From: Marinobacter salarius
Lineage (GTDB): Bacteria > Pseudomonadota > Gammaproteobacteria > Pseudomonadales > Oleiphilaceae
Reading direction: 5' to 3'
Length of the DNA: 64,000 nucleotides
NCBI GenBank assembly: GCA_000831005.1
Contig: CP007152.1
Span: forward strand, 930,001-994,000
Both the position numbers and the translations under genes were made by a program. The notes beneath the pieces are model-generated. The model ran no database searches, was not told the DNA's origin, and saw only the letters and a program-made list of their open reading frames with translations. Of the stretch, positions 46,481 to 55,613 are shown in pieces (positions within the stretch are counted from its first letter, which is position 1; each line of letters starts with the position of its first letter).

Positions 46481-46906
46481 ATGAGAGATCAGTTTCCCTT
46501 TGCCGTAGCCCGGGTCACCCGTCGCTGGCGCAAATTGCTGGATGAACGCCTTAAGGATCTGGGTGTCACCCAGGCTCGTTGGACCACCATGGTCTATCTG
46601 CAACAAGGGGGCGAAGGGCTGACCCAGCGTGAGCTCGCCCGCCTGATGGCCATTGAGAATCCGACGCTGGTGCGATTGCTGGACAGCCTGGAACAGCAGG
46701 GCCTGATTGAGCGCCGTCCCTGTCCCAATGATCGTCGTGCCCGCCGTCTTCACCTTACCAAGGACGGGACCGAATTCATGAACGTCCTGACCGAGCGTGC
46801 GGCCCGCCTGCGTGAAGAGATGCTGGAGGGTATTAGCGACCGGGACATCGAAGGTGCCGTCAAGGTGTTCCACAGGATCCTGGAGAATGCGGAGCGGCAA
46901 CGGTAA
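46481..46906 (+). CDS. SlyA/MarR-family transcriptional regulator
   Basis: 141-residue winged HTH. AVARVTRRWRKLLDERLKDLGVTQARW opens the dimer helix; LTQRELARLMAIENPTLVRLLDSLE is the recognition region and DRRARRLHLT the wing, close to the SlyA pattern. GGAG lies ten bases before the ATG at 46481. The next gene, a drug-type efflux pump, begins 39 bases downstream and is the likely regulated partner. Confidence 0.87.
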   Translation: MRDQFPFAVARVTRRWRKLLDERLKDLGVTQARWTTMVYLQQGGEGLTQRELARLMAIENPTLVRLLDSLEQQGLIERRPCPNDRRARRLHLTKDGTEFMNVLTERAARLREEMLEGISDRDIEGAVKVFHRILENAERQR

Positions 46907-46945
46907 TGGTGTGCGGTCGATATCTCGGCCTGAAGGGGTCTTGGT

Positions 46946-48335
46946 CTGAGTGATAACACGGTTGAGGGGTTAAGGGCCCGTTACGGCGAACGCTGGCGTT
47001 GGCTGGCGGTTGCCACGGTCATGCTGGGCACCATGGCAACGGTGCTCAGCGCAACCGTGGTCAATGTTGCGCTGCACGACATCATGCTGGAATTCGGTAT
47101 TCGGCAGGGCCAGGTGCACTGGCTGGCCACCGGTTCATCGCGGCCATGACCACCACCATGCTGGCCTCGTCGTGGCTTCTGGATCACTTTGGCGTGCGCA
47201 AGACCCTGGCGACGGCCATGTTCCTGTTCACGGTGATCTCCCTCCTTGGTGGTTTTGCCACCTCCCCGGAACAGTTGATTGCCGCCCGCATTGGCCAGGG
47301 TGCCATGGCGGGGCTCATGCAGCCCATGGGTATGTATCTGGTGTTCCGGATTTTCCCCCGCAACCGTCGTGGGCAGGCTATGGGTATCTACGGCATGGGT
47401 GTGATTCTCGCTCCAGCCTGGGCCCGGTTCTCGGGGGCTTCCTGGTGGATCAGTTGGACTGGCGCTATGTGATGTTCGCCCCCGTGCCCGTCACCCTGAC
47501 CGGGGTGTTTATGGCATGGCGCTTTCTGCCGCTGCCGGTCTCCCGCCCGGCTCCCTACCGTTTTGACTTTCCTGGGTTGGTGCTCCTGGGCGCTGCCATC
47601 GGTCTGTCGCTGGACACCCTCAACCGGCTTCAGGAACTGGCGGGACAGGAAGCACGAATTGCCATCGAGGGCGCTGTTGCGGTCATCGCCCTGGTGCTGT
47701 TTGTGATTCGTGAGCGACGCGCCCGACACCCATTGGTGAACATAGAGCTTCTACGCAATCCGGCCTTCGTATACGCCAACGTGGGCGCCATGGCGTTGGG
47801 GCTCGCCTTGTTTGGCTCCACCTACCTGGTACCCCTGTTTGTGCAGACGGCCCTGGAATTCACCGCCACCGAAGCCGGTTTGCTGATGTTGCCAGCAGGC
47901 ATTGTGCTGGGCATGACCTTTCCATTGGCCGGGAGACTGGCGGACCGCCTGAGTGCCCGTAAGCTGGTGATATTCGGCATTGTCCTGTTCGCCATGTCGG
48001 CCATGTTGTTTGCGGTATCGGACATTGAGCTCGCCTTCGGCTGGCTGGCGCTATGGACCGTGTTGGGGCGAATCGGTATCGGCTTCATGCTGCCAGCCCT
48101 CTCAACGGGTGCCCTGAATCCACTGGCGCCGGAGCAACTCGGTGCCGGTTCGAGCACCATTAACTTTACCCGCCAGCTGGGTGGGGCCTTTGGCGTCAAT
48201 ATCGTGGCCCTGACCATTGAATTTGGTGACCACAGTGGCGGCATCCCCACCATTGGGGCGTTTCATTCAGCCTGGTGGCTGGTGGCTGTATTCGTGGCGA
48301 TGGCGGCCATTCCAGTGTGGAAAATGCGCGTATAG
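46946..48335 (+). CDS. DHA2-family (EmrB-like) MFS efflux transporter (two frameshifts)
   Basis: About 463 residues. The N-terminus reads WRWLAVATVMLGTMATVLSATVVNVAL, then (one base missing near 47137) FIAAMTTTMLASSWLLDHFG with the MFS motif A, and (one C missing near 47418) LGPVLGGFLVDQLDWRY, the motif C of antiporters. The remaining helices are in one frame to 48335. The start is uncertain: GAAGGGG at 46932-46938 points to codon 46946, which reads CTG here, perhaps through another base error. Linked to the SlyA-like gene; substrate unknown. Confidence 0.82.
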
Positions 48336-48368
48336 TTGCCATCCGCCCAGGTATTGATTAACATTTCG

Positions 48369-48507
48369 GCACTCTTCAGGGGAGTAGCCTCCGCAACGGA
48401 ACCCGTTTCCAGGGGCGGATGGTAGTCAACATACTTGGGGCTCAATCTCCGTGGCTATCATGTTTCACCGGTACATCGGTGAAATTGGCAAGACCTGAGG
48501 CAGTTTC
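48369..48507 (+). promoter_or_regulatory. yybP-ykoY manganese riboswitch
   Basis: The conserved blocks of this Mn2+-sensing class occur in order: GGGGAGTAGC (48379-48388), GTCAACATACTTG (48425-48437) and GGCAAGACC at the 3' side (48488-48496), as in the element before E. coli mntP, with paired regions between them. The element lies just upstream of a GDT1-type manganese exporter gene, the expected target. Confidence 0.88.
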
Positions 48508-48565
48508 ACCTCCCAGGGCGGAAGGTGGGCTGTCTCATGTCTGAATGTCCGCCCCGGAGCTTTTC

Positions 48566-49135
48566 ATGGACGCTTTTCTCGCTTCAACGTTTGCGGTCGC
48601 CATTGCGGAGATCGGCGACAAGACCCAACTACTCTCTCTCTTCCTGGTTGCCCGTTACGCCAAGCGTGCGCCCATCATTCTTGGCATACTTGTCGCCACC
48701 CTGCTGAACCATGCCTTGTCAGCGCTGTTGGGTGCCTGGATCGCAGAGTGGATTCCGCAAGCCTGGCTACCTTGGATCCTGGCTACCAGCTTCGTGGCCA
48801 TTGCGCTCTGGTTGTTGATTCCGGACAAGGATGACAATGGCGATTCGGCGTTCCTGGGGATGGGCGCCTTCATGGCCACGACGGTGATGTTCTTCCTGGC
48901 GGAGATCGGCGACAAGACCCAGGTTGCAACCGTGGTGCTGGCCGCGCGATATACGGACACCTTCTGGGTGATTATGGGCACCACCGTTGGTATGCTGCTG
49001 GCTAATATACCGGTTATCATGGCTGGTAAATGGTTGATGGAGCGGTTACCACTGGCGACGGCCAGAATTGGAGCCAGCCTTCTATTTATGATTCTGGCTG
49101 TTGCCACCGTTTGGACAGCCCTGACGTCGGTTTGA
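48566..49135 (+). CDS. TMEM165/GDT1-family protein (UPF0016), probable Mn2+ exporter
   Basis: 190 residues, six helices in two repeats, each with the family signature: AEIGDKTQLLSL (about residues 15-26) and AEIGDKTQVATV (about 112-123). Bacterial members export Mn2+ (MneA type). The ATG at 48566 is chosen because GGAG lies seven bases upstream; the ATG at 48545 lacks a site. The yybP-ykoY riboswitch upstream should switch it on under high manganese. Confidence 0.92.
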   Translation: MDAFLASTFAVAIAEIGDKTQLLSLFLVARYAKRAPIILGILVATLLNHALSALLGAWIAEWIPQAWLPWILATSFVAIALWLLIPDKDDNGDSAFLGMGAFMATTVMFFLAEIGDKTQVATVVLAARYTDTFWVIMGTTVGMLLANIPVIMAGKWLMERLPLATARIGASLLFMILAVATVWTALTSV

Positions 49136-49179
49136 AGCGCGTTGTTGTCGCCGCAGACCGGATATCGGATTGAGACGCT

Positions 49180-50244
49180 ATGTATCGAACGCAGTTGACA
49201 GGTTTTCTGCTGGTTTTGCTGGCCCTGGTGTCGGCCAACGTGGTTGGTGCCGAAACGGAAGCGCAGGCCGCGGGTCAGGAACTGACTACAGCCAAAGGAA
49301 AAAGCGACACCCCCGAGAAGCCCCGTGTTCCCCGGTTTTCCATTGACGGGGATCTGGCCGGGGAGCTGTCGGTGATGACCACCCGCTATGAAGACACCTT
49401 TGCGGCCATTGGCAATCAGAACAGTCTTGGTTATCTGGAACTCGTTAAGGCCAACCCCGGTGTTGATCCCTGGCTGCCCGGTGATGGCACCCGGATAACT
49501 GTGCCCCGGCACTACGTGCTTCCGGATGTAAAGCGCGAGGCATAATCATCAATCTGGCGGAATACCGTTTGTACTACTTTACTGAGGGAAAGGTACAGGT
49601 CTATCCGGTGGGGGTAGGCACCGATGACAACCCATCGCCACTGACCAACGCTGAAGTGACCATGCCACTGGAGTCGCCGGCCTGGTATCCGCCTGCAAGC
49701 ATCCGTGCCGAATACGAAGCTGCGGGAGAGTACCTGCAGGATGATTCCACCGGGGCCGGGTAATCCTCTGGGGTCCCACGCACTGATGCTCAGTGAGAAA
49801 GGGTACCTGATTCACGGTACCAACAAGTTGTTCGGAGTGGGCATGCAGGTCAGTCACGGTTGTTTCCGCATGTACAACGAGGATATATCGCGGTTTGTCT
49901 ACGAAGTCAGTAAGGGCACGCCGGTGCAGGTTATCCATGAGCCCGTGAAGATCGGCCTGAAAGGTAATGAGGTCTGGCTGGAGGTACACCGCCCTGAAGA
50001 AGACTACAGTCAGCAGGACCGTGAACAATTGTGGAAGCAGGTGCAGAAAAAGGTGGAAGACTTCCGCCAGAAAATGCCCGGTGTGGAAGTGAAGCGCATG
50101 GCCATTGAACTGGCTGTGGACCAGGCGGACGGCCTGCCGCGGATGGTGGGTGAACGTCTGACCCGCGTCGCGGATGAGTCTGCCGGGCCGATGCGAAGTA
50201 CCCCAGATGGCAATAAAGGTGAGAAGCAACGCCTCTGGTTCTGA
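49180..50244 (+). CDS. LysM-L,D-transpeptidase, YkuD family (two frameshifts)
   Basis: About 355 residues with a signal peptide (1-24, ends VVGA). A LysM-like domain (about 55-105) is followed by the YkuD domain starting INLAEYRLYYFTEGKVQVYP; the catalytic motif is HGTNKLFGVGMQVSHGCFRM (His and Cys present). Breaks: a missing G near 49541 (GAGGCATAA), and a two-base loss near 49742 (GATGATTCC; PPGPGNPLGSHAL follows in the third frame). It resembles ErfK/YbiS-type enzymes that make 3-3 cross-links or attach lipoprotein to peptidoglycan. The nfeD gene follows 42 bases on. Confidence 0.82.
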
Positions 50245-50286
50245 TACCGAAGGCTCTGATCCGCTGAACGGATCCGGGGAGGAGTG

Positions 50287-51758
50287 ATGATCGCTAACCG
50301 ACCCAACCAATCCAATCCCTCCGGCCGCCTGCACTGGTGGCTGGCCGTGTTCCTGCTGGGCCTGGTGCTGGCATTGGCCTCTCTGTCCCATACGGTTATC
50401 GCCCAGCAGGATGACGCTCCGAGAGGTCTTGTGTTGACCGTCGACGGGGCTATCGGCCCTGCCACCATGGACTACCTGGTGCGTGGCATTCGCCGCGCCG
50501 AGTCCGAAGGTGCCGAGTTGCTTGTTATCCGGATGGATACCCCTGGCGGTCTGATGGAATCCATGCGCGGTATCATCAAGGAGATCCTTTCTTCAGAGGT
50601 ACCCGTGGTGACCTGGGTGTCGCCGGCAGGGGCGCGTGCCGCCAGCGCCGGTACCTACATTCTCTATGGCAGTCACGTGGCGGCATGGCAGGGGCCACCC
50701 ACCTGGGTTCGGCCACGCCGGTCCAGATGGGCGGGCTGCCCGGTTCCGAGGAACAGAAGCCTGCAGAAGACGCCGGGGATGCCAATCCCGATGACAAGGA
50801 AAGCGCCGGAAACGAGGAATCGGCGCAGGATGACGCCTCCGATAAACGCCGAGGCGGCACGGCCATGGAGCGCAAGGTTCTGGAAGATGCCGTCAGCTAC
50901 ATCCGTGGCTTGGCGGAGCGACATGGCCGCAACGCCGACTGGGCGGAGCAGGCAGTGCGCGAAGCCGTCAACCTGGGCGCCGAAGAAGCGCTGGCGCAGA
51001 ACGTGGTCGATGTGGTGGCTGACAACATGGACAGCCTGATGCAGCAGATCGACGGGCGCACCGTGAAAATGGCCAATGGCGAGAAAACGCTGGCCACCGC
51101 GAACATTGAATTGACGCGAGCAGACCCGGACTGGCGCACGCGACTGCTATCGGTGATCACCAATCCGAATGTCGCTTACTTCCTGATGATCATCGGCTTC
51201 TACGGCATTATCTTCGAATTATCCAACCCCGGGGCGATATTCCCGGGTGTGATTGGCGCTATCTGCCTGATCCTCGCACTGTTTGCCTTCCAGGTGCTGT
51301 CCGTCAATTACGCGGGCCTGGCGCTGATTCTGTTGGGGCTTGCCTTCATTGTCGGCGAGGCCTTTATGCCCAGCTTCGGCATACTGGGCATAGGGGGGAT
51401 TGTCGCGTTTGTAGCCGGTTCCATCATACTGATGGACGGCAGCCATCAGGAGATTTCACTGCCCACCATCGGTGGCACGGCACTGGTCGCGGCCGGCTTT
51501 ATCCTCTGGACCGTCATCAAGTTCATCGGCTTGCGCCGGAAGCACCCGGTCAGCGGAAGCGAACAGATTGTCCACGAGAGAGTGACCGCACTTGATGACT
51601 TTCAGGAAGACGACGGGTATTTCAGGGGGCACGTGCGCATGAGCGGTGAACGCTGGAATGCCGCCTGCAAATCCCCAGTAGGCAACGGTGACAAACTGAG
51701 GGTGACTGCATTGGAAGGTTTGACGGTGTACGTCGAAGCCGACAAAGCGGAACCCTGA
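50287..51758 (+). CDS. NfeD-type membrane-bound ClpP-class serine protease (one frameshift)
   Basis: About 490 residues. Signal/anchor at about 17-40, then a ClpP-class protease domain: [28 protein letters not shown], nucleophile Ser in [11 protein letters not shown], and a Lys probably in [12 protein letters not shown]. Four helices (about 290-380) and a C-terminal OB-fold NfeD domain (about 415-490; [17 protein letters not shown]) follow. One base is missing near 50684 (GCGGCATGG). Residues about 155-185 are an acidic low-complexity insert. The slipin gene lies 58 bases downstream: NfeD-slipin pairs cleave and partner each other in archaea and bacteria. Confidence 0.88.
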
Positions 51759-51816
51759 CGCCGGCCTGGAGAATGTTGACAGGTTACCCGGCGATCGAGC
51801 CAACGAAGGAGGCCTT

Positions 51817-52611
51817 ATGAACATCACAGACCTGATTCCCTATATCGCACCCACGGTGGTGCTCCTGCTGATTCTTGGGTCGGCGATCAAGATTCTGCCG
51901 GAATACGAGCGTGGCGTGGTTTTCTTCCTGGGGCGCTTTCAGGGTGTCAAAGGGCCTGGCCTGATCATCGTAATCCCAGGTATCCAACAGATAACCCGCG
52001 TGGATTTGCGTGTTATTGCGTTGGACGTGCCAAGCCAGGACGTTATCTCGAAAGACAACGTGACCGTGCGGGTCAATGCCGTGCTGTATTTCCGGGTGGT
52101 CGACCCTGAGCGTGCGATTATACGGGTCGAGGATTTCGGCTCTGCTACCAGTCAACTGGCCCAGACGACGTTGCGTTCGGTACTGGGTAAGCATGATCTC
52201 GATGAAATGCTCTCAGAGCGTGACAAGCTGAATTCGGATATCCAGAGTATTATCGACGCCCAGACCGAGGAATGGGGCATCAAGGTCGCCAACGTTGAAA
52301 TCAAGCACGTGGACCTGAACGAGTCGATGATTCGTGCCATTGCCCGTCAGGCGGAGGCAGAGCGGGAGCGTCGTGCCAAGGTGATTCACGCGGAGGGTGA
52401 ATTGCAGGCATCGAAAAAGCTGGTTGAAGCGGCCGAAGTTATGTCCGCCAACTCTGGAGCAATGCAGCTGCGCTACATGCAAACCCTGGCGGATATGAGC
52501 ACCAACAACAGTTCCACGATTGTGTTCCCGCTGCCGATGGAAATGATGTCTGCCTTTATGAGCAAAACGCCCTCACCACAGAAGCCGAAGAGCGATAACG
52601 ACGAATCCTGA
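51817..52611 (+). CDS. Slipin (SPFH/band 7 protein)
   Basis: 264 residues. An N-terminal hairpin helix (about 8-25) is followed by the SPFH domain ([40 protein letters not shown]) and a charged coiled coil ([17 protein letters not shown]) for oligomerisation. It is intact, follows the nfeD gene and is closed by a strong terminator. The C-terminal [12 protein letters not shown] resembles the stomatin-cleavage site used by NfeD proteases, but this is only suggestive. Confidence 0.92.
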   Translation: MNITDLIPYIAPTVVLLLILGSAIKILPEYERGVVFFLGRFQGVKGPGLIIVIPGIQQITRVDLRVIALDVPSQDVISKDNVTVRVNAVLYFRVVDPERAIIRVEDFGSATSQLAQTTLRSVLGKHDLDEMLSERDKLNSDIQSIIDAQTEEWGIKVANVEIKHVDLNESMIRAIARQAEAERERRAKVIHAEGELQASKKLVEAAEVMSANSGAMQLRYMQTLADMSTNNSSTIVFPLPMEMMSAFMSKTPSPQKPKSDNDES

Positions 52612-52632
52612 TGAGTGCTACCAGGCGCCCAC

Positions 52633-52664
52633 AAAAAAGGCCGGGACGAATCCCGGCCTTTTTT
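52633..52664. terminator. Bidirectional intrinsic terminator
   Basis: GGCCGGGA (52639-52646) pairs with TCCCGGCC (52651-52658), with six A before and six T after, so it can serve both the slipin gene and the convergent OprI-like gene. Confidence 0.9.
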
Positions 52665-52678
52665 GTTACGTAACAGCC

Positions 52679-52959
52679 TTACTTCTGGCTGGCACGCTCG
52701 AGCATACGCTTGGCGCGCTCGTTGGCTTCGTTAGCAGCCTTCTGGGCAGCTTGGCGGCAGCCAGTGCTTCGTCAGCAGTGCGCTGAGCGGAGCGTGCAGC
52801 GCTGGAAGCGCTGTTAGCGGTGTTCAGTGCATTTTCAGCGGTCTGCTCGGCGGAAGAAGCGGTTGCATTTGCTTCGTCGAGAGCGCCCTGGTCGGTTGTC
52901 GCACAACCTGCGGTCAGTGCGGTGGCCAGTGCAAACCCTGCGATCGTCAGTTTACGCAT
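52679..52959 (-). CDS. OprI/Lpp-like outer-membrane lipoprotein (one frameshift)
   Basis: 93 residues. The signal MRKLTIAGFALATALTAGC has a lipobox LTAGC; the mature part is a long Ala-rich heptad coil (AEQTAENALNTANSASSAAR). A C is missing near 52751 (GCCAA for GCCCAA); restored, the coil runs on as AAQKAANEANERAKRMLERA and ends in SQK. The terminal Lys is the residue that L,D-transpeptidases join to peptidoglycan in Lpp. AAGGGG precedes the ATG. Probably one of the most highly expressed genes here. An L,D-transpeptidase gene lies just upstream on the same strand. Confidence 0.85.
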
Positions 52960-53033
52960 TGTATATCCCCTTATTGGTCGTTTTATTTCCTGCGTTCCAG
53001 AAGTCGTTGGTGCAGACATTCTGTCAAAACGGG

Positions 53034-53056
53034 GTCGTTAGCGTTTGGCTAACGAC
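53034..53056 (-). other. Hairpin in the OprI-like mRNA leader
   Basis: GTCGTTAGC and GCTAACGAC form a perfect 9-bp stem around GTTTG. It lies about 75-97 bases before the start codon, near the predicted 5' end of the transcript, where it could stabilise the mRNA. An operator for a dimeric regulator is the alternative. Confidence 0.4.
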
Positions 53057-53066
53057 ATCGTCAAAC

Positions 53067-53096
53067 AGTGTAAATCAGTCTAGACAGAAATGTTAA
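53067..53096 (-). promoter_or_regulatory. Candidate sigma-70 promoter of the OprI-like gene
   Basis: On the minus strand TTAACA (53096-53091) and TACACT (53072-53067) are 18 bases apart, giving a leader of about 100 bases. Confidence 0.4.
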
Positions 53097-53182
53097 CTAA
53101 GGATACGTAAAAGTTCCTAGGTTATGACAACAACTTAATATTGCAGCAAGAATCTACGCATGAAGCGGGGATTGGATCAGTG

Positions 53183-53758
53183 TCAGGGGACAATCCGTAT
53201 TGGCGTACCATCAGCCACCAATTGCCAGATTTCGTCCATTTCCTCGTTACTGACGGCGATGCAACCATCGGTCCAGTCCAATCCGAGGAACGCGAATGCC
53301 ATATCACCGGCCTCGTTTGGCAAACCATGAATCATGATGCTACCGCCGGGATCGAGCCCCCAGGCAGAAGCCTGCTCGCGGTCTTCAGCATTGGGATAGG
53401 AAATGTGGATGGATTTGTAGAAATCGCTGTTGGAGTTGCGCCAATCCAACACATATTTGCCTTCGGGGGTGCGCTTATCCCCTTCGTAGAGCTTGTGCCC
53501 CGAGGGGTTGTCGCCCAGCCCGATACGGTAGCTGCGCACCACCTGGTCACCGGACAGCAGGTAAAGCCTGCGCTCTTCCTTGCGAACCAGAACCTCGCTG
53601 ACTTCCGGCGTTTCATCCATGGCACCCATCGGCAGCTCCGATGCCGATAGCGGGGATAGGGGCGCCAGCAACAACGAGAAAGCAAAGGCCAGAAAGCTGG
53701 CAATGGCAACTGAGGACCGGCCGGTGCCGGAGAGTGAAATCGACATTTTCAGTAGCAT
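53183..53758 (-). CDS. L,D-transpeptidase (ErfK/YkuD family)
   Basis: 191 residues with a signal-like helix (about 18-38, ends LSAS). The YkuD domain runs from VLVRKEERRLYLLSGDQVVR to the end; motifs IMIHGLPN and DWTDGCIAVSNEEM supply the catalytic His and Cys. It is intact. It is the gene immediately upstream of the OprI/Lpp-like lipoprotein on the same strand, so it may attach that lipoprotein to peptidoglycan; 3-3 cross-linking is the alternative. No clear ribosome site was found before either ATG (53758 or 53746). Confidence 0.85.
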   Translation of the reverse strand: MLLKMSISLSGTGRSSVAIASFLAFAFSLLLAPLSPLSASELPMGAMDETPEVSEVLVRKEERRLYLLSGDQVVRSYRIGLGDNPSGHKLYEGDKRTPEGKYVLDWRNSNSDFYKSIHISYPNAEDREQASAWGLDPGGSIMIHGLPNEAGDMAFAFLGLDWTDGCIAVSNEEMDEIWQLVADGTPIRIVP

Positions 53759-53846
53759 AAGGAGTCAATGATTAATCTTTGTACACTTTATAGCACAGGA
53801 CTTTTGTGAATCGAACCAGGGTTTTGAGTGTTTTTGTTAAAGATTT

Positions 53847-55562
53847 TTATTGGTTGTCCATTTTCAGGCCTACCTTCGTCACCCGGTCGGCCTCGGTTGC
53901 CCTTGCGACCAGGGTAACGGGGCCCAGTACCACCTTATCACCTACCACCGGATGCCCTTTGGTGCGACGGGCGAAGCACTCGGCCAGGGAAAGCTCCGGG
54001 GGCAGCTGGTCAAACTCGATGCCGTAGACCTGCTCCACATCCCCCAGCAGAGCATCACCATTGAGCACGAAGTCGCCAAAGAAGGCGCGCTCGGCGAGGT
54101 ATTTGGGTGCATGGCGACCGCTGAGGGCTTTGCCCAGCTCGGACAGCATCGCTGGCGTTGCAAACATTGCCAGTACATCGCCGCTGGCGACTTCCATATC
54201 CGGGCTCGGCTGATAACACGTCCGTTTGCGGAAAACGCCAGCAATGGCCGTGTTGTCCGGTAACCGGAGCTGGCCCAGGGGTCTGGGTGACTCCCAGGCG
54301 CCGCCCCGGAGCGGAAACAGCATCAATTCGTGGTCCCCGGCGGCCGGGACATCGAGGGGCAGGCGGCGGTAGGGATCTTCACCGGCGGGGACTTCCAGTC
54401 GCAGCTTCCTGGCCAATGGCGCCATGGTGGTCCCCTGGACCACCAGCGACACCAGTACGATGAAGAAGGCGACATGGAAGATGAGCTGCGCCTCCGGCAG
54501 CCCGGCGATGATCGGGAATAACGCCAGTACAATGGGCACGGCGCCTCGCAAGCCCACCCAACTGATAAAACCCAGTTCGCGCCGGTTAAAACCGAAAGGC
54601 CAGAGCGTTGCCATCACCGTCAGCGGCCGGATCAGGAAAATCAGCGCCAGCGCCAGGACCAGACCGCCCCCGGCGAGAGGCAACAGTTCCGAGGGCGTGA
54701 CCAACAACCCCAGCATCAGGAACAGGCATAGCTGGGCCAGCCAGGCCAGGCCATCGTGAACCTGGAGAATCATCGGCATCATTCGAACCGGGCGGTTGCC
54801 AACCACCACACCGGCCAGATAGATCGCCAGGAAACCGCTGCCTCCGAGCGCGTTCGTGCCGGAGAACACCATGATGCCGGCGGCCACCACCAGCAAAGGG
54901 TATAGCGACGGGGTCAGCCGAACCCGGTTGGCCAGTTCCACCACGATGAAACCGCCGGCGACGCCTACCGCACCGCCAATGCCGAATTGCTTCACCAGCA
55001 TCATCAGCGCCATCCAGCCTTCGGATGTTCCGCCTGCCTCAATCATGGTGACCAGCATCAGGGTCAGGAAAATCGCCATCGGGTCGTTGCTGCCGGACTC
55101 GATTTCCAGGGTTGCACTGACCCGTTCGTTCAAATGAAGGCCGCGCCCCTGAAGCAGCGAGAACACCGCAGCTGCGTCGGTGGAGGAGATAATGGCGCCG
55201 ATCAGCAGTGCTGTCAGCCAGTGCATGTCGAACACCCACCAGGCCACCAGGCCGGCCCCGGAGGCGGTCAGGAATACGCCAACGGAGGCGAGTACCAATG
55301 CCGGGCGGAGACCGACACGAAAGGTTTCTGCCCGGGTGCGCATGCCGCCATCCAGCAGGATCACGCCGAGCGCCAGGTTGGCAATCAGGAACGCCAGCTC
55401 GAAGTCGTCGAAGAGGATGCCACCGGGACCGTCTTCCCCCATGATCATGCCGACCACGAGAAAAATCAGCAGTACCGGCATGCCCAGCCTGCTGGACAGC
55501 GGGCTGAGCATGATGCTGATGACCAGCATCAGAGCGCCGATCAGAGTAACTAGCGGATCCAT
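53847..55562 (-). CDS. K+/H+ antiporter, CPA1 family, NhaP2/CvrA-like
   Basis: 571 residues: about twelve transmembrane helices in the first 390 (GGMRTRAETFRVGL, ISSTDAAAVFSLL, EIESGSNDPMAIFLTL with the transport-site Asp), then a cytoplasmic RCK_C/TrkA_C domain (about 400-490; GQLRLPDNTAIAGVFRKRT) and a C-terminal CorC-HlyC-like domain (LPPELSLAECFARRTKGHPV). The order and length match NhaP2/CvrA, which exports K+ under low osmolarity. The gene is intact. Confidence 0.88.
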   Translation of the reverse strand: MDPLVTLIGALMLVISIMLSPLSSRLGMPVLLIFLVVGMIMGEDGPGGILFDDFELAFLIANLALGVILLDGGMRTRAETFRVGLRPALVLASVGVFLTASGAGLVAWWVFDMHWLTALLIGAIISSTDAAAVFSLLQGRGLHLNERVSATLEIESGSNDPMAIFLTLMLVTMIEAGGTSEGWMALMMLVKQFGIGGAVGVAGGFIVVELANRVRLTPSLYPLLVVAAGIMVFSGTNALGGSGFLAIYLAGVVVGNRPVRMMPMILQVHDGLAWLAQLCLFLMLGLLVTPSELLPLAGGGLVLALALIFLIRPLTVMATLWPFGFNRRELGFISWVGLRGAVPIVLALFPIIAGLPEAQLIFHVAFFIVLVSLVVQGTTMAPLARKLRLEVPAGEDPYRRLPLDVPAAGDHELMLFPLRGGAWESPRPLGQLRLPDNTAIAGVFRKRTCYQPSPDMEVASGDVLAMFATPAMLSELGKALSGRHAPKYLAERAFFGDFVLNGDALLGDVEQVYGIEFDQLPPELSLAECFARRTKGHPVVGDKVVLGPVTLVARATEADRVTKVGLKMDNQ

Positions 55563-55613
55563 TCCTGCTCCGGCCTGGGAATATGTCTCGATGATAGCAG
55601 GGTCACGAGCGGA

